DNA of 64,000 bases. It comes from Pseudomonas fluorescens (GTDB taxonomy: Bacteria; Pseudomonadota; Gammaproteobacteria; Pseudomonadales; Pseudomonadaceae). Shown here piece by piece: positions 28,184 to 35,360 of the stretch (its first letter is position 1; each line of letters begins with the position of its first letter). The notes below the pieces were generated by a model. The model was not told where the DNA came from. It did not search any database and was given only the letters and a program-made list of their open reading frames with translations. Position numbers and translations under genes: made by a program. The stretch is from contig NZ_CABVII010000026.1 in the NCBI RefSeq assembly GCF_902497995.1, forward strand, positions 26,600 through 90,599. The letters run 5' to 3'.

Positions 28184-31100
28184 ATGCCCAGACTGCCGAC
28201 CGTGTTTTTTTTGCTGTCGCTGATAACCTGGACCGCAACGGCTGGCGCGCTGACTCTGACAGACGAAGAACGTAGCTGGCTGGCGGCGCACCCGGACTTG
28301 CGCCTGGGCGTTGACGCGTCCTGGCCGCCCTTCGAGTTTCGCGACGACCAAGGCCGCTATCAGGGTCTTGCAGCGGACTACATCAACATGATTCGCAAAC
28401 GCCTGGCCATCAAGCTCACGCCCATCGAGCCGGTCAGCTGGACGGTTGTGCTGGAACAGGCCAAACAAGCGAAGCTGGACCTGCTGCCAGGCATCATGTC
28501 GACCCCGGAGCGCCAGAGTTACCTGTCGTTCACCCGTCCCTACCTGGACTTTCCGATTGTCATTCTTGCCCATGTCGGAGGTCCCCAGCCGCGCAAACTG
28601 GTAGACCTGTACGGTCTGAAAATCGCCGTGGTGGAAAATTACGCCCCCCATGAGCTGCTGCGTACGCACCATCCTGATCTGAACCTGGTGGCAATGCCGA
28701 ATGTCAGCTCAGCCTTGCAGGCACTGGCCACCGATGAGGTGGACGCCGTGGTCGGAGATCTCGCCTCCAGTATCTGGAGCCTGCGCCAGCTCAAGCTCGA
28801 CGGGCTTTATGTCAGCGGCGAGACACCCTATCGCTATCAACTGGCCATGGGCGTGCCCAAGGACAACAAAGTGCTGGTGGGCATCCTGGACAAGGTCCTG
28901 GCCGATATGACCCCGGAGGAAATCAGCGCTATCCAGGAGCATTGGGTCGGCAACGTCCTCGATCATCGAGCGTTCTGGGCCGATTTGCTGGTTTACGGCC
29001 TACCCGGATTACTGCTGTTGATCGGTGTGCTGGCGACGGTGATCCGGATCAACCGCCGGCTGAGTTCGGAAATCGCCCGCCGGGTCGATCTGGAACAGGA
29101 ACTGCGCAGCAGCGAATACCACTACCGCGGACTGGTAGAGAGTCTTTCGGCCATCGCCTGGGAAGCAAGGATCACCGATTTCACCTACAGCTACGTATCG
29201 CCCCACGCCGAGGATCTGCTCGGCTATCCCCTGTCTCACTGGCTGATACCGGGCTTCTGGCGCAACATCATTCACCCCGCTGACCTGACCCGCGCCCAGA
29301 CCTTCTGCGATCAAGAAGTCCTGGCCAGGCGCGATCACAGCCTCGATTACCGGGTCATCACCGCCGACGGCCGTTGCCTGTGGGTGCGCGACATCGTCAG
29401 CCTGATCGAGCACGGCCATGAACCGGTGATGCGTGGGCTGATGATCGACATCAGCGATGCCAAGCGTACCGAAGAAGCGTTGCGCCTGTCGGAACAGAAG
29501 TTCGCCTCGGTATTCCAGCAATGTCCGGACATTCTGGTCATCGCGCGGCTCTCTGACGGTTGTTTGCTGGAGGTCAACAAAGCATTCGAAGAACAGATCG
29601 GCCTCAAGGCTGAAGACGTCATCGGCCAGACCGCCAGAGACCTGAACATCTGGGGCATCCCCGGCGTCGGGCCGGGATTGTTGCAGCGGTTGCAGGCCGG
29701 CAGCATTCGTAACCTGGAGATGCCCTTTCGTCGCAACAATGGTCAGGTGTTTACCGGCCTGATTTCCGCCGAACAGTTCGACCTCGACACCACCCCTGCG
29801 CTGGTGGTCGTCGTGCGCGATATCAGTCAGCTCAAGGAAACCCAACAACAGCTGCAAACCTCCGAAGAGAAATTCGCCAAGGCGTTCCATGCCTCTCCGG
29901 ACGGTTTGCTGCTGTCCCGGCAAAGCGACGGCTTGCTGCTGGAGGTCAACGAAGGGTTCAGCCGCATCACCGGGTTCAACAGTGCGATGTCCGTGGATCG
30001 CTCGGTGCTCGAACTGGGGATCTGGGTCAACCTCAACGAACGCAAACAGATGCTCGACCTGCTGCACCGCGACGGTTTCGTCCGCGATTTCAGCTGCCAC
30101 ATCCGCCGCAGCGACGGGCAGATCCGCCTATGCGAGGTGTCCAGCCGTCCGCTGCCGATCGGCGACGAAGATTGCATGCTGACCATCGCCCGGGACATCA
30201 CCGAGCGGCACCTGATGCAGGAAAAACTGCAACAGGCCGCCACCGTGTTCGAAAGCACCGCCGAAGGGGTATTGATCACTGACACTCAACAACACATCAG
30301 TGCGGTCAACCGCGCGTTTACCGAAATCACCGGCTACAGCGAGAGCGAAGCATTGGGCCACACCCCTCGCCTGCTGGCCTCGGGCCTGCACGACAGCGCG
30401 TTTTATGCGGCCATGTGGCATCAACTGACCGCCGAAGGGCATTGGCAGGGCGAGATTTCCAACCGACGCAAGAACGGCGAGCTCTATCCGAGCTGGCTGA
30501 CCATCAGCGCGGTGCGCAACCGGGACAAGTTCATCACCCACTTTGTCGCCGTGTTCGCAGACATCTCCAGCCTCAAGCACGCCCAGGCCAAGCTCGACTA
30601 CCAGGCGCACCACGACCCGCTGACCGGCCTGCCGAACCGCACCCTGTTCGAGAGCCGGCTGCTGACCGCGCTCAACAACCAACAGGAAAACGGCGGACAG
30701 GGCGCCGTGCTGTTCCTCGACCTGGACCGCTTCAAACACATCAACGACAGCCTGGGTCACCCGGTCGGCGACCTGTTGCTCAAAGGCATCGCCGTGCGCC
30801 TCAAGGAACAGCTGCGCGATATCGATACCGTGGCGCGCCTGGGCGGCGACGAATTCATCATCCTGCTCCCCGGCCTGCAGCAATCCAGTGACGCCGACAA
30901 CATCGCGACCAAGCTGCTCAATTGCTTCGGCGCACCGTTCCAGGCCGGCCAGCACGAGTTTTTCATCAGTGCCAGCATCGGCACCAGCCTCTATCCCAAA
31001 GACGGCTGTGACGTCGCCACACTGGTCAAGAACGCCGACGCGGCGATGTATCGCTCCAAGGCCAAGGGGCGCAATCGGGTCGAAAGCTATACCCGCGACC

Positions 31101-31930
31101 TCACTGCCCAAGCCAGCGAGCGCGTTGCACTGGAGCATGAACTGCGGCGTGCCATCGAGCGCAATGAGCTGTTCCTGCACTATCAGCCAAAGATCAGCCT
31201 CGACGACCATCGCCTGGTCGGCGCCGAAGCGCTCATTCGTTGGCGTCATCCGACCTTTGGCGATGTGCCGCCGGAACACTTCATCCCCCTGGCCGAAGAA
31301 AACGGCATGATCCTGCAGATCGGCGACTGGGTACTCGAGACCGCCTGCCGGCAGATGTACGAATGGAACCAGGTCTACGAATGCCTCGGCCCACTGTCGG
31401 TCAACCTCGCCGGTGCGCAACTGCGTCAGCCAAACCTGCTCGGCCGCATCGAACAATTGCTCAAGGAGAACGGCCTCAGACCCGATCTCCTGCAACTGGA
31501 AATCACCGAAAACTTCATCATGAGCCAGGCTGAAGAAGCACTGGCCGTGCTGCATCAACTCAAACACCTGGGCGTGCAACTGGCGATCGACGACTTCGGT
31601 ACCGGCTATTCGTCCCTGAGCTACCTCAAGCGCCTGCCGCTGGACATCCTCAAGATCGACCAGTCCTTCGTTCGCGGCCTGCCGGACGATCCCCACGATG
31701 CGGCCATCGTTCGCGCCATCATCGCCTTGGGCCGCAGCATGCAATTTACCGTGATTGCCGAGGGCGTCGAGACCCTCGCGCAGCAGCAATTCCTCGCTGC
31801 GCAGGGCTGTGAACAGATCCAGGGCTACATCGTCAGCCTGCCCTTGCCCCCGGCCGAATTCGCCGCGACGTTTCTTCGTACAGCTTTATTGGATTTTTCG
31901 GATAGCACAGCCGAGAAACCATCGCTATAA
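28184..31930 (+). CDS. rmcA: RmcA-like membrane sensor with SBP, PAS, GGDEF and EAL domains
   Basis: 1248 residues from the ATG at 28184. Order: signal peptide (RLPTVFFLLSLITWTATAGA), periplasmic SBP_bac_3 domain (about 25-255), one membrane helix (about 268-289), about four PAS modules (about 310-725), then GGDEF (LGGDEFIILL, motif at 887-891) and EAL (GAEALIRWRH, motif at 1015-1017). Both catalytic signatures look intact. In P. aeruginosa the gene beside rpoD with this architecture is RmcA (PA0575), which tunes c-di-GMP in response to redox/phenazine state and acts mainly as a phosphodiesterase. The position next to rpoD supports orthology. Its stop codon lies inside the -10 box of the following tRNA. 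Confidence 0.88.
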   Translation: MPRLPTVFFLLSLITWTATAGALTLTDEERSWLAAHPDLRLGVDASWPPFEFRDDQGRYQGLAADYINMIRKRLAIKLTPIEPVSWTVVLEQAKQAKLDLLPGIMSTPERQSYLSFTRPYLDFPIVILAHVGGPQPRKLVDLYGLKIAVVENYAPHELLRTHHPDLNLVAMPNVSSALQALATDEVDAVVGDLASSIWSLRQLKLDGLYVSGETPYRYQLAMGVPKDNKVLVGILDKVLADMTPEEISAIQEHWVGNVLDHRAFWADLLVYGLPGLLLLIGVLATVIRINRRLSSEIARRVDLEQELRSSEYHYRGLVESLSAIAWEARITDFTYSYVSPHAEDLLGYPLSHWLIPGFWRNIIHPADLTRAQTFCDQEVLARRDHSLDYRVITADGRCLWVRDIVSLIEHGHEPVMRGLMIDISDAKRTEEALRLSEQKFASVFQQCPDILVIARLSDGCLLEVNKAFEEQIGLKAEDVIGQTARDLNIWGIPGVGPGLLQRLQAGSIRNLEMPFRRNNGQVFTGLISAEQFDLDTTPALVVVVRDISQLKETQQQLQTSEEKFAKAFHASPDGLLLSRQSDGLLLEVNEGFSRITGFNSAMSVDRSVLELGIWVNLNERKQMLDLLHRDGFVRDFSCHIRRSDGQIRLCEVSSRPLPIGDEDCMLTIARDITERHLMQEKLQQAATVFESTAEGVLITDTQQHISAVNRAFTEITGYSESEALGHTPRLLASGLHDSAFYAAMWHQLTAEGHWQGEISNRRKNGELYPSWLTISAVRNRDKFITHFVAVFADISSLKHAQAKLDYQAHHDPLTGLPNRTLFESRLLTALNNQQENGGQGAVLFLDLDRFKHINDSLGHPVGDLLLKGIAVRLKEQLRDIDTVARLGGDEFIILLPGLQQSSDADNIATKLLNCFGAPFQAGQHEFFISASIGTSLYPKDGCDVATLVKNADAAMYRSKAKGRNRVESYTRDLTAQASERVALEHELRRAIERNELFLHYQPKISLDDHRLVGAEALIRWRHPTFGDVPPEHFIPLAEENGMILQIGDWVLETACRQMYEWNQVYECLGPLSVNLAGAQLRQPNLLGRIEQLLKENGLRPDLLQLEITENFIMSQAEEALAVLHQLKHLGVQLAIDDFGTGYSSLSYLKRLPLDILKIDQSFVRGLPDDPHDAAIVRAIIALGRSMQFTVIAEGVETLAQQQFLAAQGCEQIQGYIVSLPLPPAEFAATFLRTALLDFSDSTAEKPSL

Positions 31931-31931
31931 T
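31926..31931 (+). promoter_or_regulatory. -10 box of the tRNA gene, overlapping the rmcA stop
   Basis: A perfect TATAAT ending 14 bases before the first tRNA base. Its TAA (31928-31930) is also the rmcA stop codon. The -35 position carries only a weak TAGCAC. Confidence 0.6.
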
Positions 31932-31945
31932 CCGCGGCCTACTGA

Positions 31946-32022
31946 GGGCCTATAGCTCAGTTGGTTAGAGCAGAGGACTCATAATCCTTTGGTCCACGGT
32001 TCAAGTCCGTGTGGGCCCACCA
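31946..32022 (+). tRNA. tRNA with CAU anticodon, probably tRNA-Ile2 (lysidine-modified)
   Basis: 77 bases forming a full cloverleaf: acceptor GGGCCTA / TGGGCCC, D-arm GCTCAGTTGGTTAGAGC, anticodon loop CTCATAA, T-arm CACGGTTCAAGTCCGTG, discriminator A and an encoded CCA. The CAU anticodon could be elongator Met or Ile2. Acceptor pairs C4-G69 and C5-G68 are those TilS uses to recognise tRNA-Ile2 in E. coli, and the loop neighbourhood resembles E. coli ileX, so I favour Ile2. The 3' half is the target of an insertion (see the repeat at 33132-33179). Confidence 0.93.
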
Positions 32023-32027
32023 AACAA
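31979..32027 (+). repeat. attL-like site: tRNA 3' half
   Basis: The segment from the anticodon loop to 5 bases past the CCA is repeated at 33132-33179 with one substitution and one deleted base. It is the left border of a small tRNA-targeted insertion. The functional copy belongs to the intact tRNA. Confidence 0.82.
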
Positions 32028-32030
32028 ATC

Positions 32031-32064
32031 AAAGGCTTACGTCATTCAGACGTAGGCCTTTTTT
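32031..32064 (+). terminator. intrinsic terminator after the tRNA
   Basis: AAAGGCTTACGTC pairs over 13 positions (one G-U) with GACGTAGGCCTTT around an ATTCA loop, followed by more T residues. It lies inside the inserted segment, so the present tRNA terminator came with the insertion. Confidence 0.85.
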
Positions 32065-32293
32065 GTTTCTGGGGTTTTCGTACCTGTATAAAGTCTGTAA
32101 GGCGAGCCTGCCACCTGTCGGGGCGCAGATTCCGCCGTGCTGGGCTGTCGCTAGGTGGATGCTGGCGCTATACCTATGCCGCAGACAAACCTGTTGGGAA
32201 GGCGCTTACGCTGCACAGCCGAGGCAGTTGCGCCAGCATCCAGCCGACGCTAAACCCGACCTTGGCATTTTCAGTGGCAAGAACCTGTGGGAC

Positions 32294-32971
32294 CTACAAG
32301 CGAACGTCGATCCAAGTAACGTCATCTTCCAAGTCGGTGATTGTGATCTCAGGCGACTTTAAGGCTTCAGCCTGGCGAACCTCGCTCATTTCACCCCAGA
32401 AGCCGTCTGTAGCGAATACAAACCGCTCGCCTGCCACCGCACTTCGAACCACGATCTCGGGCTCAGGCGCCCTGCCGGCCTTATAGCTTCGAGTAATCCG
32501 GTGGCGCGCTGGATCGCATGCCAGCTCGCGGTGTGATCGGTCGCGCTTCCAGTTGGCAAGGCAATGAGGTGACGTGATCCAGTCGATCCGACCCTCGGCA
32601 TTGACCACACCGCAGCCGCAGTCGCCTTCGTATGCGATCGTCAGCAGGTCATTGACAACCACGGCTACCAAGTAACTTGTTGACCCAGACCACTCGGCAA
32701 ACAGAGGGGCATGCATATCAGCGAGCACTGACCGAATCAACTGTGTAGCCAAGTCATGGGTATCGTCGCCGACTCCCTGCCCGACTCCCGATTGATAAGT
32801 GTCTATCAATCCTTTAACAAACCCTTGGGCAAGTTGGCCGCTGTCGGGAACTTTTCTTCCTGCCCATGCAAGCTGGCCATTTTGAACAGCAGCAAAATAC
32901 CTTGACTCTTCATGAAGCCCTCTAGCCTCTCTGTCCACATTCCATAAAACGTGGACAGCTGCCACATGCAC
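32294..32971 (-). CDS. PP2C-like phosphatase-fold protein, possibly inactive
   Basis: 225 residues. Pieces recall PP2C phosphatases: HEESRYFAAVQNGQ (usual NEDS...), a segment STSYLVAVVVNDLLTIAYEGDCGCGVV (usual GSTA...VGDSR) and FATDGFWGEMS (usual SDGLWD). The second conserved motif, normally DG before a Gly-rich turn, reads AWAGRKVPDSGQ here, so a metal-binding Asp appears to be missing. The start is uncertain: only GTG codons (32971, 32965) are available and no ribosome-binding site is clear. It is the only sizeable gene in the tRNA-bracketed islet. PP2C-like genes occur in defence and tellurite-type clusters, but no partners are present here. Confidence 0.6.
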   Translation of the reverse strand: MHVAAVHVLWNVDREARGLHEESRYFAAVQNGQLAWAGRKVPDSGQLAQGFVKGLIDTYQSGVGQGVGDDTHDLATQLIRSVLADMHAPLFAEWSGSTSYLVAVVVNDLLTIAYEGDCGCGVVNAEGRIDWITSPHCLANWKRDRSHRELACDPARHRITRSYKAGRAPEPEIVVRSAVAGERFVFATDGFWGEMSEVRQAEALKSPEITITDLEDDVTWIDVRL

Positions 32972-33131
32972 TATCTAACACAGTCAACATCTTTATGAGG
33001 CTCCTGCGATAAGCGGAGCAAGCACAAAGCCGGCAGCGAGGGCAGCTGGGTGATGCTCATCCACAACGCCCTCTATGACACTGGATATCCGGTATGCAGG
33101 TACGGTTGGCCTCGGTTCATCCGTCGTCGAT

Positions 33132-33179
33132 TCATAATCCTTTGGTCCACCGTTCAAGTCCGTGTGGGCCACCAAACAA
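33132..33179 (+). repeat. attR-like site: displaced tRNA 3' end
   Basis: 48 bases matching the tRNA 3' half and trailing sequence at 31979-32027, with G to C in the T-stem and one C lost in the acceptor. No 5' half is present, so it is not a gene. It marks the right border of a 1.15-kb insertion, and its drift suggests an old event. Confidence 0.82.
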
Positions 33180-33180
33180 G

Positions 33181-33206
33181 AAAGCACGCAATGCGCGGCT
33201 TTTTCG
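33181..33206 (+). terminator. relic tRNA terminator beyond the attR-like site
   Basis: AAGCACGC / GCGGCTT imperfect hairpin followed by TTTT. It sits right after the displaced tRNA end, where the original tRNA terminator would have been. Its right arm GCGCGGCTTTTTCGT recurs exactly at 35349-35363. Confidence 0.55.
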
Positions 33207-33235
33207 TGTCTGACGATTGGATGTGCAGATAATTT

Positions 33236-33550
33236 TTATTTCTCAGTTTTTGCAAAGTTCTCAATCTTTACCTGTCCCTTAGGAAAGGTTGCAATGATCT
33301 CCAGCTCACCGCCCATGCCGCGGATATAATTGCGTAGCGTGCTGATGTACATATCGGTACGTCGTTCCAATCTTGAGATCGCGGCCTGGTTGACGTGCAG
33401 CGTTTTAGCCAAGGTCTCCTGGGTCAACTCCTGAGCCCTACGCAATTCGTGCAGGGGCATTTCTTTCAGGTGCTGCCGGCACAGCTGCTCTACGTTAGCG
33501 CGAGATTCCGGCGTCATGCGAGCTTGAAGTTCAGCAAATTTCTTAGCCAT
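33236..33550 (-). CDS. HigA-type XRE antitoxin, apparently orphan
   Basis: 104 residues from the ATG at 33550. The helix-turn-helix reads TQETLAKTLHVNQAAISRLE, preceded by PLHELRRAQE and followed by RRTDMYISTLRNYIRGMGGE, the pattern of HigA-like antitoxins encoded downstream of RelE/HigB-type toxins. It should bind its own promoter and neutralise a toxin. Its ATG overlaps the last codons of a toxin-like frame (next entry) exactly as in intact pairs, but that toxin is truncated. A longer frame upstream exists but shows no relatedness to the family. Confidence 0.8.
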   Translation of the reverse strand: MAKKFAELQARMTPESRANVEQLCRQHLKEMPLHELRRAQELTQETLAKTLHVNQAAISRLERRTDMYISTLRNYIRGMGGELEIIATFPKGQVKIENFAKTEK

Positions 33551-33644
33551 TATTGCGGCCCTCTTTGCGCAGTGTTTCCAAATGTGCGTCATACAATTTA
33601 TCCGCCAGGCAATATGCCCTCCAAGGAATGATGCGTGTGAAATG
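33543..33644 (-). pseudogene. C-terminal remnant of a RelE/HigB-type toxin
   Basis: In the frame that ends at the TAA at 33545 the translation finishes LADKLYDAHLETLRKEGRNN, the usual tail of the toxin that precedes this type of HigA. A few residues further up the match is lost (WRAYC) and an in-frame stop follows near 33644. The remaining 80-90 residues, including the catalytic core, are absent. This is a broken toxin gene. Confidence 0.6.
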
Positions 33645-33795
33645 TTGTCAAGAAGCTTCAAATAAAGGCCTTTTACATGTTTTGCGTTTAAATGTTGTTT
33701 ACTTAAGGTGTCGCAATATCGGATGACGCCCGCAGACCTTGTAGGCAAACTCCGAATCTTGCGTTTGGGCACTTTGATGCCTTGTTGGGCTTTTC

Positions 33796-33863
33796 TTCGA
33801 CGGGATACTCTCCGGATGTCGCTGACCATTCAGCGATCGGGCTTGGAAACCCGTCGAAATTAG
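33796..33863 (+). other. structured element with duplicate C4-target boxes
   Basis: TTCGACGGG (33796) pairs with CCCGTCGAA (33850) over 9 bp and encloses a perfect hairpin TCGCTGA-CCAT-TCAGCGA (33819-33836). It carries TTGGAAA (33843-33849) and AAATTAG (33857-33863), the same two boxes, in the same order, that lie before the DUF3077 start codon. A competing stem CGGG-CTTGGAAA-CCCG (33838-33853) would expose the first box in a loop. No start codon follows. Confidence 0.6.
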
Positions 33864-33917
33864 TCGCAACAGCGCCCCTTCACGATTGCAAAGGCTTTTG
33901 TAGCTTGCGCTTGAGTT

Positions 33918-33996
33918 ATGGCGGCTGTGCGCGGGACGTCTTCGGACGTGCCGGTTTCCTAATTTCCCGGTTTTCCAACCTGCGCACAGCTGCCAC
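33918..33996 (+). ncRNA. C4-like antisense RNA upstream of DUF3077
   Basis: GGCTGTGCGC (33923) pairs with GCGCACAGC (33982) as the closing stem. Inside are ACGTC-TTCG-GACGT (a UUCG tetraloop hairpin, 33936-33949) and CCGG...CCGG enclosing TTTCCTAATTT. The segment TCCTAATTT (33957-33965) is perfectly complementary to AAATTAGGA at 34030-34038, which includes the Shine-Dalgarno of the next gene. TTTCCAA (33972-33978) is complementary to TTGGAAA at 34005-34011. Two loop segments pairing around a downstream ribosome-binding site is the design of the phage P1/P7 C4 antisense RNA family, which is known in pseudomonads. Assignment to that family is from memory of its architecture, not a model search. 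Confidence 0.68.
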
Positions 33997-34023
33997 CCAT
34001 TCGCTTGGAAACGAACGAGGCAG

Positions 34024-34039
34024 CTCCTCAAATTAGGAG
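34024..34039 (+). promoter_or_regulatory. Shine-Dalgarno in a local hairpin, C4 target
   Basis: CTCCT-CAAATT-AGGAG: the Shine-Dalgarno AGGAG (34035-34039, 7 bases before the ATG at 34047) can be hidden in its own stem, and the same bases are the target of the C4-like RNA. Confidence 0.6.
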
Positions 34040-34046
34040 TGACACA

Positions 34047-34322
34047 ATGACTAAAACAAATCCGTCCGAACCCTCAGAGCTGAAAACCATCGGTTTTACG
34101 CCCTTCATCTACTGCTCGAACCAGCCGCTGTTCCATGTCAGTCGTGGCGTTCCCATTGCTGATGCCTTGGCCCAGGCTTCCGACCTGCTGTTCCTCGCCA
34201 AAGCACTTACCGTGGATGCCGCCTACACGAAAGACACCGACTGCCATGCCTGGGCCGCGCACTATCTGACGGCGATGAGCAAAGCGGTGATCGATGATGT
34301 CGTGAAAGTGCTGAAACGATGA
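34047..34322 (+). CDS. DUF3077 family protein
   Basis: 91 residues from the ATG at 34047, set by AGGAG. The core FHVSRGVPIADALAQASDLLFLAKALT is the DUF3077 signature, a small helical family common in Pseudomonas with no known function. The N-terminal 20 residues are Ser/Pro-rich. No membrane segment or signal peptide is evident. Translation is probably controlled by the upstream C4-like RNA. Confidence 0.8.
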   Translation: MTKTNPSEPSELKTIGFTPFIYCSNQPLFHVSRGVPIADALAQASDLLFLAKALTVDAAYTKDTDCHAWAAHYLTAMSKAVIDDVVKVLKR

Positions 34323-34402
34323 CCTGCCCGAACTGCAGCGGGTCTGAAGAGTAGCGGCGCTCCCATGAGTGCGCCCCGATTTATCGGGGCTCCGCCCTCA
34401 GC

Positions 34403-35050
34403 TCAAGAAACTACACATAACGCTGGAATAGCCTGCACTGGCCGCAGCCGTTCAAGCATTTCCCCCGTCAACACAACCTCATACGTATCCCCCGCCCTTC
34501 CCCACTGCTCCACCATGACCATGCCGTCCACCAACGCCAATGCCAATTCGGTAATCGTGTCGGCCAACGCCTCCACGATTTCTTGAGTCCGCAGCCACAC
34601 GCGATCGGTAATCTCCTTGAGCTCCGCCGTTATGCGGTCAGACGACGCGGGATCCGTATCGGGGTAGGCGATGTTGCGTAGCAGTTGCTGCAACTCCCTT
34701 ACTTTTGCGTAATCCTGTTCCGCCCCAAGGCCTCCTTTGAGGATGGTGGTCGCTTTCGGCTTATCAACGAGTTTCCTGGGCGAATGTGTTGAAGATAATG
34801 TCTGCCCCATGGCGCCCGCCAAGAGGACCATCATCCGGGCTTGCAAATACTCCTTCATCGCGTCTATCGACGAAATTGACCGCGCCAAGGTGATGGAAGC
34901 GCCCCCTTGATGCCGTAAGTCCATGGTCACTGTCAGGGTCACGCCGCCCGTTGCAAACCCCAAGGCACGGGCCATGACGTAGTGCGCCATTTCGTGATGT
35001 GCGATCTGCAATGCATGATCCCGTACAGCGGGAGGCATCTTTTTCGTCAT
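34403..35050 (-). CDS. stand-alone M41 (FtsH-type) peptidase domain protein
   Basis: 215 residues from the ATG at 35050, preceded by GAGG at 8 bases. The zinc motif HHEMAHYVMARALGF (HExxH) lies near the N terminus, and GGLGAEQDYAKVRELQQLL further on matches the FtsH segment that supplies the third (acidic) zinc ligand. FtsH itself joins this domain to an AAA ATPase and membrane helices; both are absent here. It could be a free-standing protease or need an ATPase in trans. Its substrate is unknown. It is convergent with DUF3077 in the accessory patch. Confidence 0.72.
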   Translation of the reverse strand: MTKKMPPAVRDHALQIAHHEMAHYVMARALGFATGGVTLTVTMDLRHQGGASITLARSISSIDAMKEYLQARMMVLLAGAMGQTLSSTHSPRKLVDKPKATTILKGGLGAEQDYAKVRELQQLLRNIAYPDTDPASSDRITAELKEITDRVWLRTQEIVEALADTITELALALVDGMVMVEQWGRAGDTYEVVLTGEMLERLRPVQAIPALCVVS

Positions 35051-35332
35051 TTGCGTCACCTCGCATCCCTGGATTTCGCATTCGACTACGAGTCAGTGTG
35101 GGTGTCCATCCTGACGATCCGTTGATGGCATAGAGCTTGGTTGTCACCAAGGGAAGCGCATCTGCCCACAAGGCGTTCGCGTAGCGCTGAAAGTAACTTG
35201 CCAATACTTCCACCCAGTTGCAAAACACAGCTGTTTTACTTAATCTTGCCGGTAATATACCCGCCATGCCTATGGATGCTTATGCAACAAGCACAAATTG
35301 CGCGGGTCTTTCAGGGTGTGATAACGCCTAAC
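35051..35332. other. intergenic region upstream of the M41-like gene
   Basis: No gene is recognisable. It holds a small perfect hairpin AAAACA-CAGC-TGTTTT (35222-35237), whose centre ACAGCTGT is a palindrome and might be an operator for the M41-like gene read leftwards. I see no clear promoter and no further copy of the tRNA end. Confidence 0.4.
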
Positions 35333-35360
35333 AAAAAGCCGCGCAATTGCGCGGCTTTTT
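35333..35360. terminator. bidirectional terminator downstream of gcd
   Basis: A perfect 28-base palindrome: AAAAAGCCGCGCAA and its reverse complement, with A/T tails on both sides, so it can stop transcription from either direction. It lies 20 bases beyond the gcd stop. Confidence 0.9.

Noticed and set aside
33132..33179. A second tRNA gene
   Set aside because: Only the 3' half is present, with a T-stem mismatch and a lost acceptor base; no D-arm or 5' acceptor strand.
33784..33790. Integron attC core site (GTTGGGC), with GCCTAAC near 35325
   Set aside because: No matching partner core at the right distance for a folded attC site, and no integrase or cassette array.
33551..33829. N-terminal extension of the HigA-type antitoxin
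   Set aside because: The extension has no family similarity, and the ATG at 33550 overlaps the toxin tail as in intact pairs.
33782..34036. An 84-codon frame covering the C4-like region
   Set aside because: No ribosome-binding site, and the sequence is explained by paired RNA stems and loops complementary to the DUF3077 leader.
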